Shown here in pieces: positions 26,132-34,402 of a stretch of 64,000 bases of DNA. The translations under genes were made by a program, and so were the position numbers. Under the pieces are notes generated by a model. That model saw nothing but the letters and a program-made list of their open reading frames with translations, did no database searches and was not told the DNA's origin. Within the stretch, counting starts at the first letter, position 1, and each line of letters begins with the position of its first letter. Source of the stretch: JAJVIP01 sp964405835 (GTDB lineage: Bacteria; Elusimicrobiota; Elusimicrobia; F11); the NCBI GenBank assembly GCA_964405835.1, contig CAYOPN010000003.1, positions 29,421 to 93,420 of the forward strand, written 5' to 3'.

Positions 26132-27621
26132 GGCACGACCAGTGTCGAACCGGCCTTGGGCAACCCGCGCTCGATTTTGTCGGGGTTAGCGTTGTAGATT
26201 TTCTTCCACTGGTTCGGGTCGCCGTAATATTCCCGCGCAATCGACTGCAGCGTCTCACCGGCCTGCACTCTGTGCGTGCGCACGGTGTTTTGTTTACGGC
26301 GGATCTCGCTGAGTGTGCCGCGCTCTGCGGAAAGGTTGCCTTCCAGATCGCGGATGCGGGCCTTTAGGTCCCGGATCACGGCGTCGCGCTCCCCCAACAA
26401 ATCTTTGTTTTTGAGCTGATCAATGCGGGACTTGGCGTTTTCCATCTCTTCGACCGCCAGCCGTTTCTTCTGTTCAAGCTCGGCCAAGGACGCTTTCAGT
26501 TCCGCTTCGCGTGAGGTCATCAGCACCACATTCTGGTCGAGCTGGCTGGCCTGTTCCAACGCGCGGTCGTAATAAATTTCTGAGAACTGTGGCCGGCCGA
26601 ACTTGTAGGTGAGCGACGCCCGGAACTGGCTCGCGTCGTCGTTGGCGGTCTTAAGCGGGATCAGATAGGCGATGTCGATCTGCATCGGCGAGATGTAAAG
26701 TCCGACGCCGGTGGCCAGGAAGTCGATACCGCCATCATCGCGCGAACCCCAACCGAGCCGCGGACGCACCACCCCGCGTGCGAGCAGCCATTCCATCCCG
26801 GGATGAATGCGCCAGACACCGCCTGTTCCGAACTCCAAGTCGGCGATCATCAACAAATAGTCCGCGTATTTAAATTGCACGCCACCGATGAGCGAGGGGC
26901 CGTCCGCGTTGGCGCCGGGATTAAAAATCTGCCGGAGCGCGAGCCCCGACTGGAGCCGGCGGTTCATGGGAAAAATGAAGCCTCCCGTAAAACCCAAACC
27001 AATATTGGACTCGCCAATGCGGGAAGATTTATCGTCGCCATTCTGGTGGCGGATCGTGGCGGCCAGACCGACTTTGGCCGGAAATTTGAGGAAGCCTTTG
27101 GTCCAACGTTCCAATGGCGCATCGCCGGCGGTGCCCATCGTGATGTCGACCATGTGCGCGCCCTCGGCCGGCGTCATGCCATACACGCCCAGCGCGACCG
27201 GGTAATTCTTATCGCGGAACCGGTACGGCCGCGCATACACGCCGTTGAAATCGGAACCGGCCGTTAACCCCACGCTATGAAACCGGCCGTAATCGACCGT
27301 CATTTCTTCTTGAGTGATGTCGTGAAGACCCGCCGGGTTGTAGAAAAGCGCGTAGGAATCGCCCGACACCGCCGAATAGCCGTTTCCCAGCGCCAGAGGG
27401 CGGGCGCCGCGGCCTTGCCGCGGGGAGGCATGGCTCATCGCCACCAGTGCCACCACGAACACGAAAACAAAAACCAGCACGGGGAGCCAACGGATATAGA
27501 ACGGGTCTTTACGCCAGATGGGGCGGGGAGGGCCTAACTTGAACAGGGCGGGCCGGTCACTAAGGTGCCGGTGCTTTTCAGGATTATTTTTGTGTGTTGG
27601 TTCCGAGCGCATAGAGTCCAA
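26128..27621 (-). CDS. PorV/PorQ-like barrel with coiled coil and C-terminal LysM domain
   Basis: 497 residues. An N-terminal region of about 45 residues precedes a hydrophobic signal/anchor (about 46-65). The barrel begins GRGARPLALGNGYSAVSGD and YALFYNPAGL, the PorV-family start, and runs to about residue 345. A coiled coil (about 350-440) and a LysM module (about 445-497; HRVQAGETLQSIA and IYNAN) follow. It shares its plan with the protein at 679-1962 but has the extra coiled coil. It is the first gene of the ten-gene operon; ATG 27612 is an alternative start. A REP-like repeat lies just upstream. Confidence 0.78.
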   Translation of the reverse strand: MDSMRSEPTHKNNPEKHRHLSDRPALFKLGPPRPIWRKDPFYIRWLPVLVFVFVFVVALVAMSHASPRQGRGARPLALGNGYSAVSGDSYALFYNPAGLHDITQEEMTVDYGRFHSVGLTAGSDFNGVYARPYRFRDKNYPVALGVYGMTPAEGAHMVDITMGTAGDAPLERWTKGFLKFPAKVGLAATIRHQNGDDKSSRIGESNIGLGFTGGFIFPMNRRLQSGLALRQIFNPGANADGPSLIGGVQFKYADYLLMIADLEFGTGGVWRIHPGMEWLLARGVVRPRLGWGSRDDGGIDFLATGVGLYISPMQIDIAYLIPLKTANDDASQFRASLTYKFGRPQFSEIYYDRALEQASQLDQNVVLMTSREAELKASLAELEQKKRLAVEEMENAKSRIDQLKNKDLLGERDAVIRDLKARIRDLEGNLSAERGTLSEIRRKQNTVRTHRVQAGETLQSIAREYYGDPNQWKKIYNANPDKIERGLPKAGSTLVVP

Positions 27622-27636
27622 TTCGGCGAAGTCGTC

Positions 27637-27704
27637 ATCCTGGAATGTCTCTATCCAGGATCCACTTTAACATGGGCCCTGGATTAAGACATTCCAGGGC
27701 GACG
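27637..27704. repeat. REP-like palindromic repeat, copy 2 (two inverted units)
   Basis: Left unit ATCCTGGA-ATGTCTCTA-TCCAGGAT and right unit GCCCTGGA-TTAAGACAT-TCCAGGGC, which is the left unit in reverse orientation, separated by about 18 nt. This head-to-head pair looks like a BIME. It lies between the LysM-barrel gene and the small basic protein gene. Confidence 0.75.
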
Positions 27705-27765
27705 AACTACGTCGATTTGGTTCTAAGCGTAAGGGGATTGAGGCGGAAAATCAACGCGTCTTTTA

Positions 27766-27915
27766 TTAATTGGCCGAGGAGGAAACGGGGGCGACACCCT
27801 TCTTAACTTTGCCTTCCGCGATCAATTTGGCGCGCTGGCGTTTGAGGCGGCGTTTCCAGCGTTGATCGTTCTTATGACGGGTGCGTTTTTGACCACTTTT
27901 TGTGCGATGACTCAT
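27766..27915 (-). CDS. Small basic protein, possibly RNA- or ribosome-associated
   Basis: 49 residues from ATG 27915: MSHRTKSGQKRTRHKND, then an Arg/Lys-rich stretch (RWKRRLKRQRAK) and a short uncharged tail. Nearly half the residues are Lys, Arg or His. Size and composition recall the small basic proteins encoded near ribosomal or translation genes in several candidate phyla; no domain can be named. It is divergent from hemH and separated from the operon downstream by a REP-like repeat. Confidence 0.6.
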   Translation of the reverse strand: MSHRTKSGQKRTRHKNDQRWKRRLKRQRAKLIAEGKVKKGVAPVSSSAN

Positions 27916-28026
27916 GAAATGACGGCTCCAATATTTGAATTGTGATGGGGTCAGTTACCACTTTAAGCAAAGCTAGGCAACCGCGGCCTTCCCACAACCG
28001 CTTTCAAGTTTGCTAACAGGTGAGGC

Positions 28027-29013
28027 ATGAGTCCAGCGAAACGCGCGATTTTGTTTCTCAATTTGGGCGGGCCGGAAACACAGGACGACGTGAAGCCGTT
28101 TTTGTATCGGCTGTTTGAAGACCCGGAAATCATTCGTATCCGGTTCACGCCGCTGCGGAAGTTTGTGGCGTGGGCCATCACGGCGTCGCGCTGGAAAGAA
28201 TCCCAAAAAATGTACCAGATGATCGGCGGCGGCTCGCCGATCCGCCGCCTGACCGATGAGCAGGCCGCGGCCACCCAGACGTCCCTCGAGAAAAAAGGGT
28301 ATCTCGCCAAAATCCGCACCGCGTTCAACTGCTCGGCGCCGCTCGTGGAAGACGTTGTCAAAGAACTGGCCGACGCCGGTTACGACCGGTTCCTGGCGTT
28401 CCCGCTTTACCCGCAATATTCGCTCACCACAACCAAAGGCGCGCTTGACCGCTCCCGCGCCGCCGTGAAAAAATTCGCGCCGAAAGCCTCCTTTCACGAA
28501 ATCAATTCTTGGCACCTGCAACCCGACTTCATCCGGGCCCATGCGGACCTCATCCGCGAGACCGCGCGCGGTTTTTCGGACAAAGACGACCGGAACACCC
28601 ACCTCGTTTTTTCAGCCCATTCGATCCCCGAGAAACTCGTGACCGAGCTCGGCGACCCGTACAAAAAACAGATGGAAGAGACCGTCAAAGCGGTGGTTGA
28701 AAAAGCCGCCTGGAAAGGACCTTGGACGCTGGCCTGGCAATCCAAATTGGGCCCCGTCAAATGGCTGGGACCGTCGACGGAAGAAACGGTGTTACAGCTC
28801 GGGAAAAACGGGGTCAAACAAGTGCTTGTGGACCCGATTGCGTTTGTGACCGACCACATCGAAACGCTTTACGAGCTTGATCAAGAACTGGCCGAAGAGG
28901 CCAAGGAAGCGGGCGTGTCGGAATTCCGGCGGACGCCGGGGCTCAACAGCAACCCCGGCTTCATCGCGGGGTTGACCGATATCGCTATTCAGCAGCGATC
29001 GTTTTGGGACTAG
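28027..29013 (+). CDS. hemH: Ferrochelatase
   Basis: 328 residues, the usual length. N-terminus AILFLNLGGPETQDDVKPFLYRLF; conserved PLYPQYS (about 131-137), the catalytic histidine in FSAHSIPEKL (about 199) and a late acidic motif ETLYELDQE. It inserts ferrous iron into protoporphyrin IX to make haem. No other haem gene is nearby. Its 3' end overlaps the convergent gene by 29 nt. Confidence 0.94.
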   Translation: MSPAKRAILFLNLGGPETQDDVKPFLYRLFEDPEIIRIRFTPLRKFVAWAITASRWKESQKMYQMIGGGSPIRRLTDEQAAATQTSLEKKGYLAKIRTAFNCSAPLVEDVVKELADAGYDRFLAFPLYPQYSLTTTKGALDRSRAAVKKFAPKASFHEINSWHLQPDFIRAHADLIRETARGFSDKDDRNTHLVFSAHSIPEKLVTELGDPYKKQMEETVKAVVEKAAWKGPWTLAWQSKLGPVKWLGPSTEETVLQLGKNGVKQVLVDPIAFVTDHIETLYELDQELAEEAKEAGVSEFRRTPGLNSNPGFIAGLTDIAIQQRSFWD

Positions 29014-30001
29014 AAAAATTCCGGACGGCCTCTCCCACTTTGCGGTTTAAATCGTAAACGACCTGGGCCATCGCGCTATCCACCCAACCCTCCACCGTCT
29101 TCTCCATCAACGCGTCCAAGAGTTGTCCTTCTTTTTCCGTTAAGGGGGTCGTATCGGGAAATCCCGGCTCCCATTCGTACCCGCCTATGAATGTTTTCCG
29201 GTAACCGTGACGGCGGCGCCATTCGCCCATGTCGTATTTCCAGCGATAACCTCGGGGAAGAGAAATGCAGGTACCTTGCGAAGCTGGCGCAGTAGAACGG
29301 GTGACTTCAAAATCGATTTTGACCGGCATATGCCACAAATTGATTTGAAACAGCGCGGGAGTCGAACCGTAAAGTCCGTCTGCGGAATAACGCAGCTTTA
29401 GCGGCTTCTCCATTTTCCAATTGGGTTTGGCAGGCCGCGGCACCGACGACCAGTCGGCGCCTTTTTGCGTGTCGCCGGTCGCCAAATAATCCGCCAATCT
29501 TTTTTTCACCCAATACCCCCACACGTTGCGCAGAACACGGTCATAAAAAGCGCCAGCGACCGGGTCCATCATCGGCCGCTCATCGGCCAACGAGTTGTAA
29601 AAATATCCTTTTCCTGAAAAGAACTGATAGCCGTGCCGGTGCCGCCACAAATTCCAAGGACTCTCGTTTTTGTTCCGGGTGATGGGATCGATGCGCATCG
29701 TCAGCAAGCTCTTCCGGGTTACGTCCGTCTCAAACGTGACTTCCGCTCCCACCCCCCACATTTCGGCGCGCGACACGCCATAACTGGGAGCGATCCATTC
29801 AACGGGACTGAAATTAATTTCGTCGCCGCGGCGGTCGGTGGTCTGCTGCCAACCGGGCTCCAAGAATTTCGCGAACAAATCGAGGGTAAAAACGTCTTCT
29901 CTGATTTCGGGGACTTCCGCGGCCGTTTCCCCAGCGGAAAGCGGGAGTGAAAGGAGGGCGGAAAAAACCAGCGCCAGCCCCAGCGGGCGGCGCAACATCA
30001 T
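28985..30001 (-). CDS. Hypothetical secreted protein
   Basis: 338 residues with a clear signal peptide (about 1-23, ...LLSLPLSAGE). The mature part is rich in Trp, Tyr and Arg, with short motifs such as WNLWRHRHGYQFFSGKGYFYNSLADE. No family is recognised; a beta-rich envelope protein is likely. It ends the minus-strand series that starts with znuA, and ATG 30001 or 29998 overlaps the stop of the TPR gene upstream. Confidence 0.6.
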   Translation of the reverse strand: MMLRRPLGLALVFSALLSLPLSAGETAAEVPEIREDVFTLDLFAKFLEPGWQQTTDRRGDEINFSPVEWIAPSYGVSRAEMWGVGAEVTFETDVTRKSLLTMRIDPITRNKNESPWNLWRHRHGYQFFSGKGYFYNSLADERPMMDPVAGAFYDRVLRNVWGYWVKKRLADYLATGDTQKGADWSSVPRPAKPNWKMEKPLKLRYSADGLYGSTPALFQINLWHMPVKIDFEVTRSTAPASQGTCISLPRGYRWKYDMGEWRRRHGYRKTFIGGYEWEPGFPDTTPLTEKEGQLLDALMEKTVEGWVDSAMAQVVYDLNRKVGEAVRNFSSPKTIAAE

Positions 30002-30687
30002 CGAGAGGAACGGATGAGTTGGATCAACCGTGGGATCTCTTCGCGCGCGTGGCCGTGGTATTCACGCCCTTTATCGGAAGAGAGCACGTCTTCCCAGATG
30101 GCAATCGCCTCCAGGTAACGTTTTTGAAATTTGTAGGAATTGGCCAGGACCGACTTCACGATGGTGGGGCAATTCGGATCGCGCAGCGCGTCTTCCAACA
30201 TGCGGATCATGTTTTGCATCTGGTTCGTGCGCATGTACCCGATGCCCGCGGCATAGGTCCGGAAGGCCCAATACGTCGGATTGTAATGGATCCCTTCGGC
30301 CAGGACTTCCAACGCTTCATCGGGACGGTTCGTGGAGCGCAGCCAGGCCAGCGTGGCTGCGCCAAACAAATAGGCGCGGTGGAAATAGGGATCAATGCGC
30401 GTCACGCGCAGCGTGTCATTTTTGAGATAGGGATAATTTTTCGAGCTCTTGACCCCATCGTAACTGCCCATGTTTTGAAGCAATTGGACCCAGGCCACGT
30501 CGGCTGCCAAGCGGCGAAAGCCGAACGTGATAAAGGCCGCGTCCTGAATGCCGCTGGTTTTTGTGAGCAACGCATCAAAATGCGGGAAAGGCGGTGTGTA
30601 GCTCCGCTCCAGACGGATTTGAGAAAACAGCAAGAGGAGCAGCAGCCCGACAAATAAAATTGGTTTTTTAAGGGACGCCGCCGTCAC
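29998..30687 (-). CDS. TPR-like membrane-anchored protein
   Basis: 229 residues from GTG 30687, which overlaps the ABC permease stop (TAGTG). One membrane helix (about 8-22) is followed by helical pairs that look like tetratricopeptide repeats: YFHRAYLFGAATLAW, PDEALEVLAEGIHYNP, and YLEAIAIWEDVLSSD. It directly follows an ABC exporter pair and may be an accessory of it. No specific function is known. Confidence 0.65.
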   Translation of the reverse strand: MTAASLKKPILFVGLLLLLLFSQIRLERSYTPPFPHFDALLTKTSGIQDAAFITFGFRRLAADVAWVQLLQNMGSYDGVKSSKNYPYLKNDTLRVTRIDPYFHRAYLFGAATLAWLRSTNRPDEALEVLAEGIHYNPTYWAFRTYAAGIGYMRTNQMQNMIRMLEDALRDPNCPTIVKSVLANSYKFQKRYLEAIAIWEDVLSSDKGREYHGHAREEIPRLIQLIRSSR

Positions 30688-31454
30688 TAAAATTCCTTTT
30701 TCGAAAACGACCAGCTGGTGAGAAAAAGCGCAATGCCGACGTACGACACGGAATACAGGGCCAGCCAACCGAACCATATTGCGGGCGGGGTCACCGTGGC
30801 CTGCCAGAAATCCCGGTAATTAAAAATCCCAAAATTGGGGGCGACATAACTGAGGAACTCCGCCACCGCTTTCACGAGCGGGTTGGCCGAACGCTCGGAC
30901 ATGTACCGCAATTCCGAAGTAAAGTGCCCCAGCACCCACAAAAAACCGGTGAGTGTCATAGAAGAAGCGGTGGACGTTGTGATTAGGGATATCAATAGCG
31001 CCAGGGACCCAACCACGGCAATTTTGGCGATAGAACAGAGCACAGCAATCGGATAAAAAAGTTCGAGTTTCCATCCCATGAGTTTGAGGCTGCCGACATG
31101 CAGCACGGCCATGATCAGCATTCCGCACACGAGCGCCGCCAGGGTCCCGGCAAACCGGCCGACGATGTATTGCCAGCGTTCGACCGGATGGCTGAGAATG
31201 AGATAAACACTGCGCGTTTCCATTTCCGTAAGCACCAGATTGACGGTCACGAACAACACCGCGAGCAATGCCAGAAATTCAATGCCGCCCAACCCCAGAT
31301 CGAGCATCATGCGCGTCTGTTCCTCGACGGCCAGCGCCGAAATGACCACCCCGCCGCCCATGAGAATGATCCCGAAAAGCACAACCGTAAAGTAGATCTT
31401 GTTGCGGATATGTTCTTTCAGCGTGTACTGCGCGACAGCTAAGAGGCTTTCCAT
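30687..31454 (-). CDS. ABC-2 type transporter permease
   Basis: 255 residues with about six hydrophobic helices. The N-terminal cytoplasmic segment AVAQYTLKEHIRNKIYF and the block TEMETRSVYLILSHPVERWQY are typical of ABC-2 (NatB/CcmB-like) permeases. With the ATPase upstream, whose gene overlaps it by 16 nt, it forms an exporter half-set. Cargo is unknown. Confidence 0.85.
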   Translation of the reverse strand: MESLLAVAQYTLKEHIRNKIYFTVVLFGIILMGGGVVISALAVEEQTRMMLDLGLGGIEFLALLAVLFVTVNLVLTEMETRSVYLILSHPVERWQYIVGRFAGTLAALVCGMLIMAVLHVGSLKLMGWKLELFYPIAVLCSIAKIAVVGSLALLISLITTSTASSMTLTGFLWVLGHFTSELRYMSERSANPLVKAVAEFLSYVAPNFGIFNYRDFWQATVTPPAIWFGWLALYSVSYVGIALFLTSWSFSKKEF

Positions 31455-32227
31455 TTTCCCTCCTCAATAAATTTGAGCGGGCCGATGCTTTCGGTGCGGA
31501 CCACCGAGGAAGCAAACACCTCTTCCAGCTTGCCTTCTTTTCCTTTCCAATCGGTGTTTTCCATCACGGTCGTCAGATGACCGGCCGCCAGAATGCCGAT
31601 GCGGTCGCAGACCCGCTCGACTTCGGAAATGTTGTGCGAGGACAAAAGGACCGTTTTCCCCTGGGACTTGAGCCACAAGATCAATTGACGGAGCTCCTGG
31701 ATCGCGAGCGGATCGAGGCCGGTCACCGGCTCGTCCATAATCAAAATGTCGGGGTTGTGCACAAGCGCCTGGCCCATACTGACGCGCTGCATCATTCCTT
31801 TGGAATAATCGGAGATGCGGCGATCGGCGCTTTTGGACAAGCCCACTTTTTCGAGGATATCGTTGATGCGCTCTTCCCGCCCCGCGCGCGGCATGCGGGA
31901 CAGTTTTGCGAAGGTGCGCAGGGCCTCCCGGCCGGTGAGATATTTGTTGATATAAGCGGCCTCCGGCAGGTAGCCGATCTTGGTCAATGCGGAGAGGTCC
32001 GGCATTCGCCGTCCCATTACTTCCACTTTGCCCTTCGTGGGGCGCAACAGACCCAACAACAATTTGATGGTGGTGGTTTTTCCCGAACCGTTCAGGCCCA
32101 GAAGGCCGAACACTTCTCCTTGGCGGATTTCGAGCGACAGGTCCGAAAGCCCAAGGCTTTCCTTGGTCCTGCCGAGGTGGGACCGTTTGTATATCTTCGT
32201 CAATTTTTCAAACCGGATAATGCTCAT
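31439..32227 (-). CDS. ABC transporter ATP-binding protein
   Basis: 262 residues. Walker A GLNGSGKTTTIK (about 45-56), the signature YSKGMMQRVSM and Walker B ILIMDEPVTGLDP are intact. The arrangement is of the ABC-2 exporter class (CcmA/NatA-like). It pairs with the permease that follows. Confidence 0.92.
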   Translation of the reverse strand: MSIIRFEKLTKIYKRSHLGRTKESLGLSDLSLEIRQGEVFGLLGLNGSGKTTTIKLLLGLLRPTKGKVEVMGRRMPDLSALTKIGYLPEAAYINKYLTGREALRTFAKLSRMPRAGREERINDILEKVGLSKSADRRISDYSKGMMQRVSMGQALVHNPDILIMDEPVTGLDPLAIQELRQLILWLKSQGKTVLLSSHNISEVERVCDRIGILAAGHLTTVMENTDWKGKEGKLEEVFASSVVRTESIGPLKFIEEGKWKAS

Positions 32228-32925
32228 TCCTCACTCCTTCGAAAAAAACGGTAATGCACCCGGTAAAATATAAAAATCAGCGCGATCCAGAAAAAAGGAC
32301 TTGAGACAACACGCAGGAGCATCGCTTTAAACCGCTCCTTTTTTTTCTGTCCCTCCGTGTATTCGCGGCCGGCCACAACAAATTCAAAATCCGGTTTTTC
32401 ATAGGGAATTTCCAACTCCAGCGGCTCCTTCCCCACCACCTTTAATCTGGTCACAAAAACGCCGTCCTCCTCGTGCCGTTGGCCCGACCGCGCGATTTCC
32501 TCGTAATACTCGCGAAAAAATTGGGCGCGCCCGGAAAGCCGCGCGCCCACCGGTGCTACCGGATACGAAATGTCGAACTCAACACGGGCCGCGGAAGGAC
32601 CAAAAGGTTCCTGGATGAAACGGGGGCGGAAATCGTCAAAAGCCAGCGCGCGGCCGTCGGAAAAAATCTGGAAGGACTTGGAAATATAGTCTTTGGCGCG
32701 GGATTGATAGAGCGGGTCCCAATCACGGGCGGGAAGCGGTTTGTTGGCGGGTACATTCATTATCTCATCGGTCCAGTATTCCGCGTGGGCGTCAATATGA
32801 ACACGCACGCGGTCTGCTTCGATTTTCAATTTGACTTCCACCGGATGCATCCGGAATTCGTGGGCGGAAAGAATGGGATTGATAAGTCCTGCCAACACCA
32901 GCGCCGGCGTGAGGCGAAATTTCAT
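32224..32925 (-). CDS. Exported protein with C-terminal membrane anchor, in the zinc uptake operon
   Basis: 233 residues: signal peptide (about 1-20), then AHEFRMHPVEVKLKIEADRVRVHI, a beta-rich domain, and a C-terminal helix (about 205-222) followed by RRSEE. The N-terminal AHxFRMHPV start resembles extracytoplasmic domains of HupE/UreJ-type metal proteins, but the multi-helix part of those is missing. It is encoded in ATGA overlap with znuB, so a role in metal handling or export is likely but unproven. Confidence 0.55.
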   Translation of the reverse strand: MKFRLTPALVLAGLINPILSAHEFRMHPVEVKLKIEADRVRVHIDAHAEYWTDEIMNVPANKPLPARDWDPLYQSRAKDYISKSFQIFSDGRALAFDDFRPRFIQEPFGPSAARVEFDISYPVAPVGARLSGRAQFFREYYEEIARSGQRHEEDGVFVTRLKVVGKEPLELEIPYEKPDFEFVVAGREYTEGQKKKERFKAMLLRVVSSPFFWIALIFIFYRVHYRFFRRSEE

Positions 32926-33800
32926 GCGTGGACTTTAATAAGCCGTACCTTGTTTATCAAGACGCAGATGAGCAAGACCACCGCGAAAACCGCCACATTG
33001 GTGGGTCCCAACGGAAGGTCATAGTGATACGAGACATAGAAACCAGCCAGCCCACTGAATCCTCCCACCAGCGACGAAGCCAGGAAAAAACCCGGCATCC
33101 GTCGACAAAAACGCCGCACCGCGAGCGGAGGGATCACAAAAGCCGCGAACGTCAACATGGGTCCCGCAATCAGCACCCCGAGGGAAATGGCGATACCAAT
33201 GATGGAATAAAGCAGCACATCCCATGCGGCGACATTTTTACCGATGGTCCGCGCGAAATCCCGGTCAAACGACACCATCAAGAGCGACCGGTGCGCCACC
33301 AGAAGGACCCCGGTCAACAACGCGAACGCCGAAAGCAGCAACGTCAAATCGCTGGCGCCGACCGTCACGATTTCCCCCTGCAACAGACCCAGGAGTTCTA
33401 TTTTTCCCGATGGATTTTTGGCCACCAGCAAAATGGCCAGCGCGGAAGCCACCGAATAAAACGCGCCGATGCGGTTTTGAACGGCCCCGTCTCCTTTTCT
33501 TTCAAGAATCGCCAAGATCAAGAGAGCACCAAGCGTAAACAATAGCGAACCCGCCAGGGCCGCGAACCGGTCGTTCACTTCGCCCGGATGCAGCGACCAG
33601 TGGACCCCCATTCCCTGCAGGAAAAACGCGAAGGCAATGCCAGCCGCCGAGATTTGCGGGAGCGCAACGCCCATGAGCACCATGCGGCGCAACATGAAAT
33701 AAACACCGATCAACGGGCAGAAGAAACCGACCGCCACGCTGCCCCAAAGCGCATGCCGCAAAATAAAACCATGTTCAAACAACTGGAAGAAATCACTCAT
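32922..33800 (-). CDS. znuB: Zinc/manganese ABC transporter permease
   Basis: 292 residues, polytopic, ABC-3 family. Typical blocks: GVYFMLRRMVLMGVALPQIS at the N-terminus and TIGKNVAAWDVLLYSIIGIAISLGV in the middle, then FVIPPLAVRRF. With ZnuC and ZnuA it imports a divalent metal, most likely zinc. ATGA overlap with znuC. Confidence 0.9.
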   Translation of the reverse strand: MSDFFQLFEHGFILRHALWGSVAVGFFCPLIGVYFMLRRMVLMGVALPQISAAGIAFAFFLQGMGVHWSLHPGEVNDRFAALAGSLLFTLGALLILAILERKGDGAVQNRIGAFYSVASALAILLVAKNPSGKIELLGLLQGEIVTVGASDLTLLLSAFALLTGVLLVAHRSLLMVSFDRDFARTIGKNVAAWDVLLYSIIGIAISLGVLIAGPMLTFAAFVIPPLAVRRFCRRMPGFFLASSLVGGFSGLAGFYVSYHYDLPLGPTNVAVFAVVLLICVLINKVRLIKVHA

Positions 33801-34402
33801 GGCTGGCCCAACGAAAGGGTCTTTTTGGCATAACGTTTGAGCAGCGGGATTTTGTGGGAGACCAGCACAATGGCGAGGTTGTCCCGGGTGTTTAACTCCG
33901 CCAGCATGTCCATGATTTCTTGCTCCGCCACCGCATCCACGCCAGACGTGGGTTCGTCCAGCACCAACACACGCGGCGCGACCGCCAGCGCGCGTGCGAT
34001 CAGTACCCGTTGCTGTTGGCCGCCGGATAACGCCGCGTAGGATGCATCGATGTGCGGCGCCATTTTGACCTTCTCAAGGAACGTCAGCACGATCGCGCGT
34101 TCCGGCGCGGAACCCGTGAGACTCATGCGCACCACATCAAACACCGTGAGCGGATAAAGCGGGTCCAATTGCCCGCGCTGTGGGACATATCCGATTCGAT
34201 TCGCCATCTCGGGATAACGCGTCACTTGGCCCCGCAACGGCTTGAGCAAACCCAAGATCCCTTTCATCAATGTGGTCTTGCCGGAACCGTTTTCTCCGAC
34301 GATACCGAGGAAATCGCCCTCGTTGATGACCAGGTCAAAGTCCGATAGGACGACGTTTGGCCCGTAACCGAACGAGGTTTTTTGAAGTGATAAGAGTTCT
34401 AT
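33797..34402 (-). CDS. znuC: Zinc ABC transporter ATP-binding protein; apparent ATA start
   Basis: 201 residues if started at ATA 34402. From there the frame reads (ATA)-ELLSLQKTSFGYGPNVVL, a typical N-terminus, then Walker A GENGSGKTT (about 37-45), the signature LSGGQQQRVLIARAL and Walker B VLVLDEPTSGVD. An in-frame stop lies 12 codons upstream, and no ATG, GTG or TTG occurs between it and the Walker A region; the first standard codons come after Walker A. GGAGG (34410-34414) is 7 nt before the ATA, and ATA overlaps the znuA stop as ATAG. The protein is shorter at the C-terminus than the usual 230-250 residues. Confidence 0.85.
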   Translation of the reverse strand: MELLSLQKTSFGYGPNVVLSDFDLVINEGDFLGIVGENGSGKTTLMKGILGLLKPLRGQVTRYPEMANRIGYVPQRGQLDPLYPLTVFDVVRMSLTGSAPERAIVLTFLEKVKMAPHIDASYAALSGGQQQRVLIARALAVAPRVLVLDEPTSGVDAVAEQEIMDMLAELNTRDNLAIVLVSHKIPLLKRYAKKTLSLGQP

